Positions 45,953-47,268 of a DNA stretch of 47,268 nt are shown piece after piece. The notes beneath the pieces were generated by a model. That model was not told the DNA's origin. It worked only from the letters and a program-made list of their open reading frames with translations, and did not search any database. The translations under genes were made by a program, and so were the position numbers. The stretch is from a virus. Location: positions 1-47,268 of IMG/VR virus record IMGVR_UViG_3300027881_000021; one strand, given 5' to 3'. Positions within the stretch are counted from its first letter, which is position 1. Every line of letters starts with the position of its first letter.

Positions 45953-46278
45953 GAATAGGCAAGGGGGGCGGAGGTATCATAATGCCCGACCCAACAAAAG
46001 GACAGCAGGTTACAATTACACTCCCGCCTGGCGTTACTCCTGAGCAGTTCAATAAATCCTACTCATCCTGGGAGGACCAAAAGGTCAGGAACGCCGCCAT
46101 TATGAAGGCAGATTGGCGAGCAATGTCTGACACCTGTAAGAAACATTCCGCCACCTATCTCCAACGCCGAGTAATTCGGTGGAGGGAGTTAGGACTTGAC
46201 CCGACTAACTTAAAGGAGCATAAATAGGGTTAGCAGGTTAAGGCAACCTTAAATTAAAAACTACCCCCTTGCCTATTC
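45953..46278 (+). repeat. 15-bp inverted repeat flanking paralogue C
   Basis: GAATAGGCAAGGGGG (45953-45967) in the 5' leader is perfectly complementary to 46264-46278 in the 3' region. The right arm is followed by GCCCTTTTTT, as in a terminator. The left arm ends next to the GGAGG ribosome site. A separate TTAAGG-CAA-CCTTAA hairpin lies just before the right arm. Confidence 0.75.
45982..46227 (+). CDS. Small paralogue C: TITLPPGV protein
   Basis: 81 residues, ribosome site GGCGGAGGTATCATA. VTITLPPGVTPEQFNKSYSSWEDQ matches paralogue A at nearly every position for about 27 residues; the C-terminal half (basic, RRVIRWRELGLD) is different. Has its own promoter and is flanked by a 15-bp inverted repeat, so it is a monocistronic, independently regulated gene. 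Function unknown; a regulator or anti-host factor is possible. Confidence 0.6.
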   Translation: MPDPTKGQQVTITLPPGVTPEQFNKSYSSWEDQKVRNAAIMKADWRAMSDTCKKHSATYLQRRVIRWRELGLDPTNLKEHK

Positions 46279-46396
46279 GCCCTTTTTTATACCCTTTTTT
46301 ATGCCTCCGTTGAGCATAGTAGTTAGATAGAAGTCAGTTAGAACTAGGGTAGACCTAGTTATATATCGGAATCTTATAGAAAGGAGGTAGGCCTAT

Positions 46397-46636
46397 ATGA
46401 GGAGTGGCGAAGAGACAGTAGCTGCCTCTGAGAAGAACTCTGAGAAGCGTCAAGGGAAGTCTTCTGGCTCTTTCCCCAACCGCCCTGAACTCCCTAGCAA
46501 GGTTGAAGTGGGAAGAGTAAGCAACTTCACTTGTCCTGCCTGTCAGGAAGTCCTTCCAGAAGCAGTTACCATCAATGGCAAGGTGTCAGGCTGGTGTGGT
46601 AACACCCATACCTACATCTCAGTACCTATTATCTAA
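46397..46636 (+). CDS. Zinc-finger protein, 79 aa
   Basis: Start with AAAGGAGGTAGGCCTAT upstream. A disordered Ser/Lys-rich N-terminus, then CPACQEV...GWCGNTH near the end, a Cys/His zinc site. The 169-bp gap before it holds T-rich stretches and no convincing promoter. Function unknown. Confidence 0.5.
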   Translation: MRSGEETVAASEKNSEKRQGKSSGSFPNRPELPSKVEVGRVSNFTCPACQEVLPEAVTINGKVSGWCGNTHTYISVPII

Positions 46637-46649
46637 AGGGAGGGAAAGA

Positions 46650-46817
46650 ATGCCACTAGAAACTTGTGAGAAGTGTGGCAAAAGGTTTAGGGTATGGCAG
46701 AGTGCTTCGGAGAGGCTCTTAAATGCCATCTTTGGTAGACACTCTCTTTGTAAGAAGTGCACCCTAGAAGCCAACTACCCAAAGTGCACTGAGTGCGGAG
46801 AAGTTACTACCTCTTGA
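46650..46817 (+). CDS. Zinc-finger protein, 55 aa
   Basis: ATG 46650 after AAAGGGAGGGAAAGA; the frame's earlier start lies in the gene before. CEKCGKRF...CKKC...CTECG: six cysteines in CxxC pairs for one or two zinc sites. Function unknown. Confidence 0.55.
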   Translation: MPLETCEKCGKRFRVWQSASERLLNAIFGRHSLCKKCTLEANYPKCTECGEVTTS

Positions 46818-46897
46818 TTGGCCTTTAATGGCAAGCCTTATCACCCAGACCATATGCCTTATGCTAACCAAGAACCAAAATAGAAAGGAGGTATCCG

Positions 46898-47071
46898 ATG
46901 AGCAAGCGGAAAGACCGTGAGCGAGCAGAGTCGGGTCTTATCTTCCGTAATGGCAAACTTATGTCCAAGGAAGAATGGGCCATCCTTAATCCCACCTCAG
47001 AAGAAGTGGCCACCCGACAGAACGGAGTGGATACAGCAGTTGCTGACCACTTAGCCAAGATTAACCAATAA
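46898..47071 (+). CDS. 57-residue hypothetical protein
   Basis: ATG 46898 after AAAGGAGGTATCCG. Basic N-terminus (MSKRKDRERAES), SKEEWAILNPTSEEVATR helix, short. The preceding 80 bases hold no gene. Function unknown. Confidence 0.5.
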   Translation: MSKRKDRERAESGLIFRNGKLMSKEEWAILNPTSEEVATRQNGVDTAVADHLAKINQ

Positions 47072-47085
47072 AAAGGAGGTGGCTC

Positions 47086-47268
47086 TTGATAGTAGGAAAA
47101 GATGGGAATCCTCCCATTGAGGTAGACCCCGAGAGGGAGGAGTTAGACCCAAAGCAGAGAGTACAGGAGATTATCTGTGCTGTCAGACTGCTTCAGAGAG
47201 AAGGCCTTGGTGACAGGACTCCTGACCAGATATGTATAGCCGTCACCAAAGGTTTTCTGAAGCAGCTA
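47086..47268 (+). CDS. Partial hypothetical protein at window end
   Basis: TTG 47086 follows AAAGGAGGTGGCTC and the frame stays open for 61 codons to the window edge. Acidic start (EVDPEREELDPKQ), then a helix (VQEIICAVRLLQREG). Truncated; function unknown. Confidence 0.45.
   Translation, partial: MIVGKDGNPPIEVDPEREELDPKQRVQEIICAVRLLQREGLGDRTPDQICIAVTKGFLKQL

Overview
The window looks like about 47 kb of a double-stranded DNA virus (most likely a bacteriophage) of a bacterial host. Genes are short, tightly packed and often overlap by ATGA or TAATG. Shine-Dalgarno sequences (AAAGGAGGT or the variant GGGGGTT) and sigma70-type promoters (TTGACA, 17 bp, TATAAT) point to a bacterium. I cannot name the host phylum. 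The DNA leans AT, with frequent AGG/AGA and ATA codons. No terminase, portal, capsid, integrase or lysis gene is recognisable, so this is only part of the genome.

Region 1 (1-9136, + strand): about 24 small genes. They include membrane-anchored surface proteins, two HExxH metalloprotease-like proteins, an ADP-ribosyltransferase-like protein and at least five small proteins that look like winged helices. Several start codons follow a copied block containing GGGGGTTACTAAT.

Region 2 (9111-37070, - strand): one very long leftward replication, recombination and nucleotide operon, read from 37070 down to 9111. It encodes a Rad52-like annealase, a DUF669-like probable ssDNA-binding protein, RusA, a compact UvrD-like helicase, a Cas4/RecB-type nuclease, a family A DNA polymerase with an N-terminal uracil-glycosylase-like domain, a family B DNA polymerase, dUTPase, HD and HAD phosphohydrolases, and an HNH-like protein. 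Interleaved is a complete 7-deazaguanine pathway: FolE, QueD, QueE, QueC and QueF, plus a DpdA/TGT-like transglycosylase. This predicts that guanines in the viral DNA are replaced by a 7-deazaguanine such as preQ1. The operon also carries a second DpdA-like protein and a second QueE-like protein, both lacking the expected catalytic or cluster residues, and a Zot-like P-loop protein with both Walker motifs altered. Many tiny membrane or zinc-ribbon proteins, a tRNA-Ile(UAU) and two candidate structured RNA segments (26806-27013 and 34724-35000) lie inside it.

Region 3 (37199-47268, + strand): starts at a divergent promoter pair. It encodes small zinc-binding proteins, a HAD phosphatase, a BRCT-domain protein, a SNF2 helicase, a SWIM zinc finger protein and a family of small paralogues (43652, 43963, 45982) that share modules. 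Two nearly identical promoters (43413, 45896) and a 15-bp tandem array (45641-45865) mark this end as a control region or possible origin.

Together the genes suggest a virus that brings its own DNA synthesis and recombination machinery, keeps uracil out of its DNA, and makes and inserts a modified guanine, probably to evade host nucleases.
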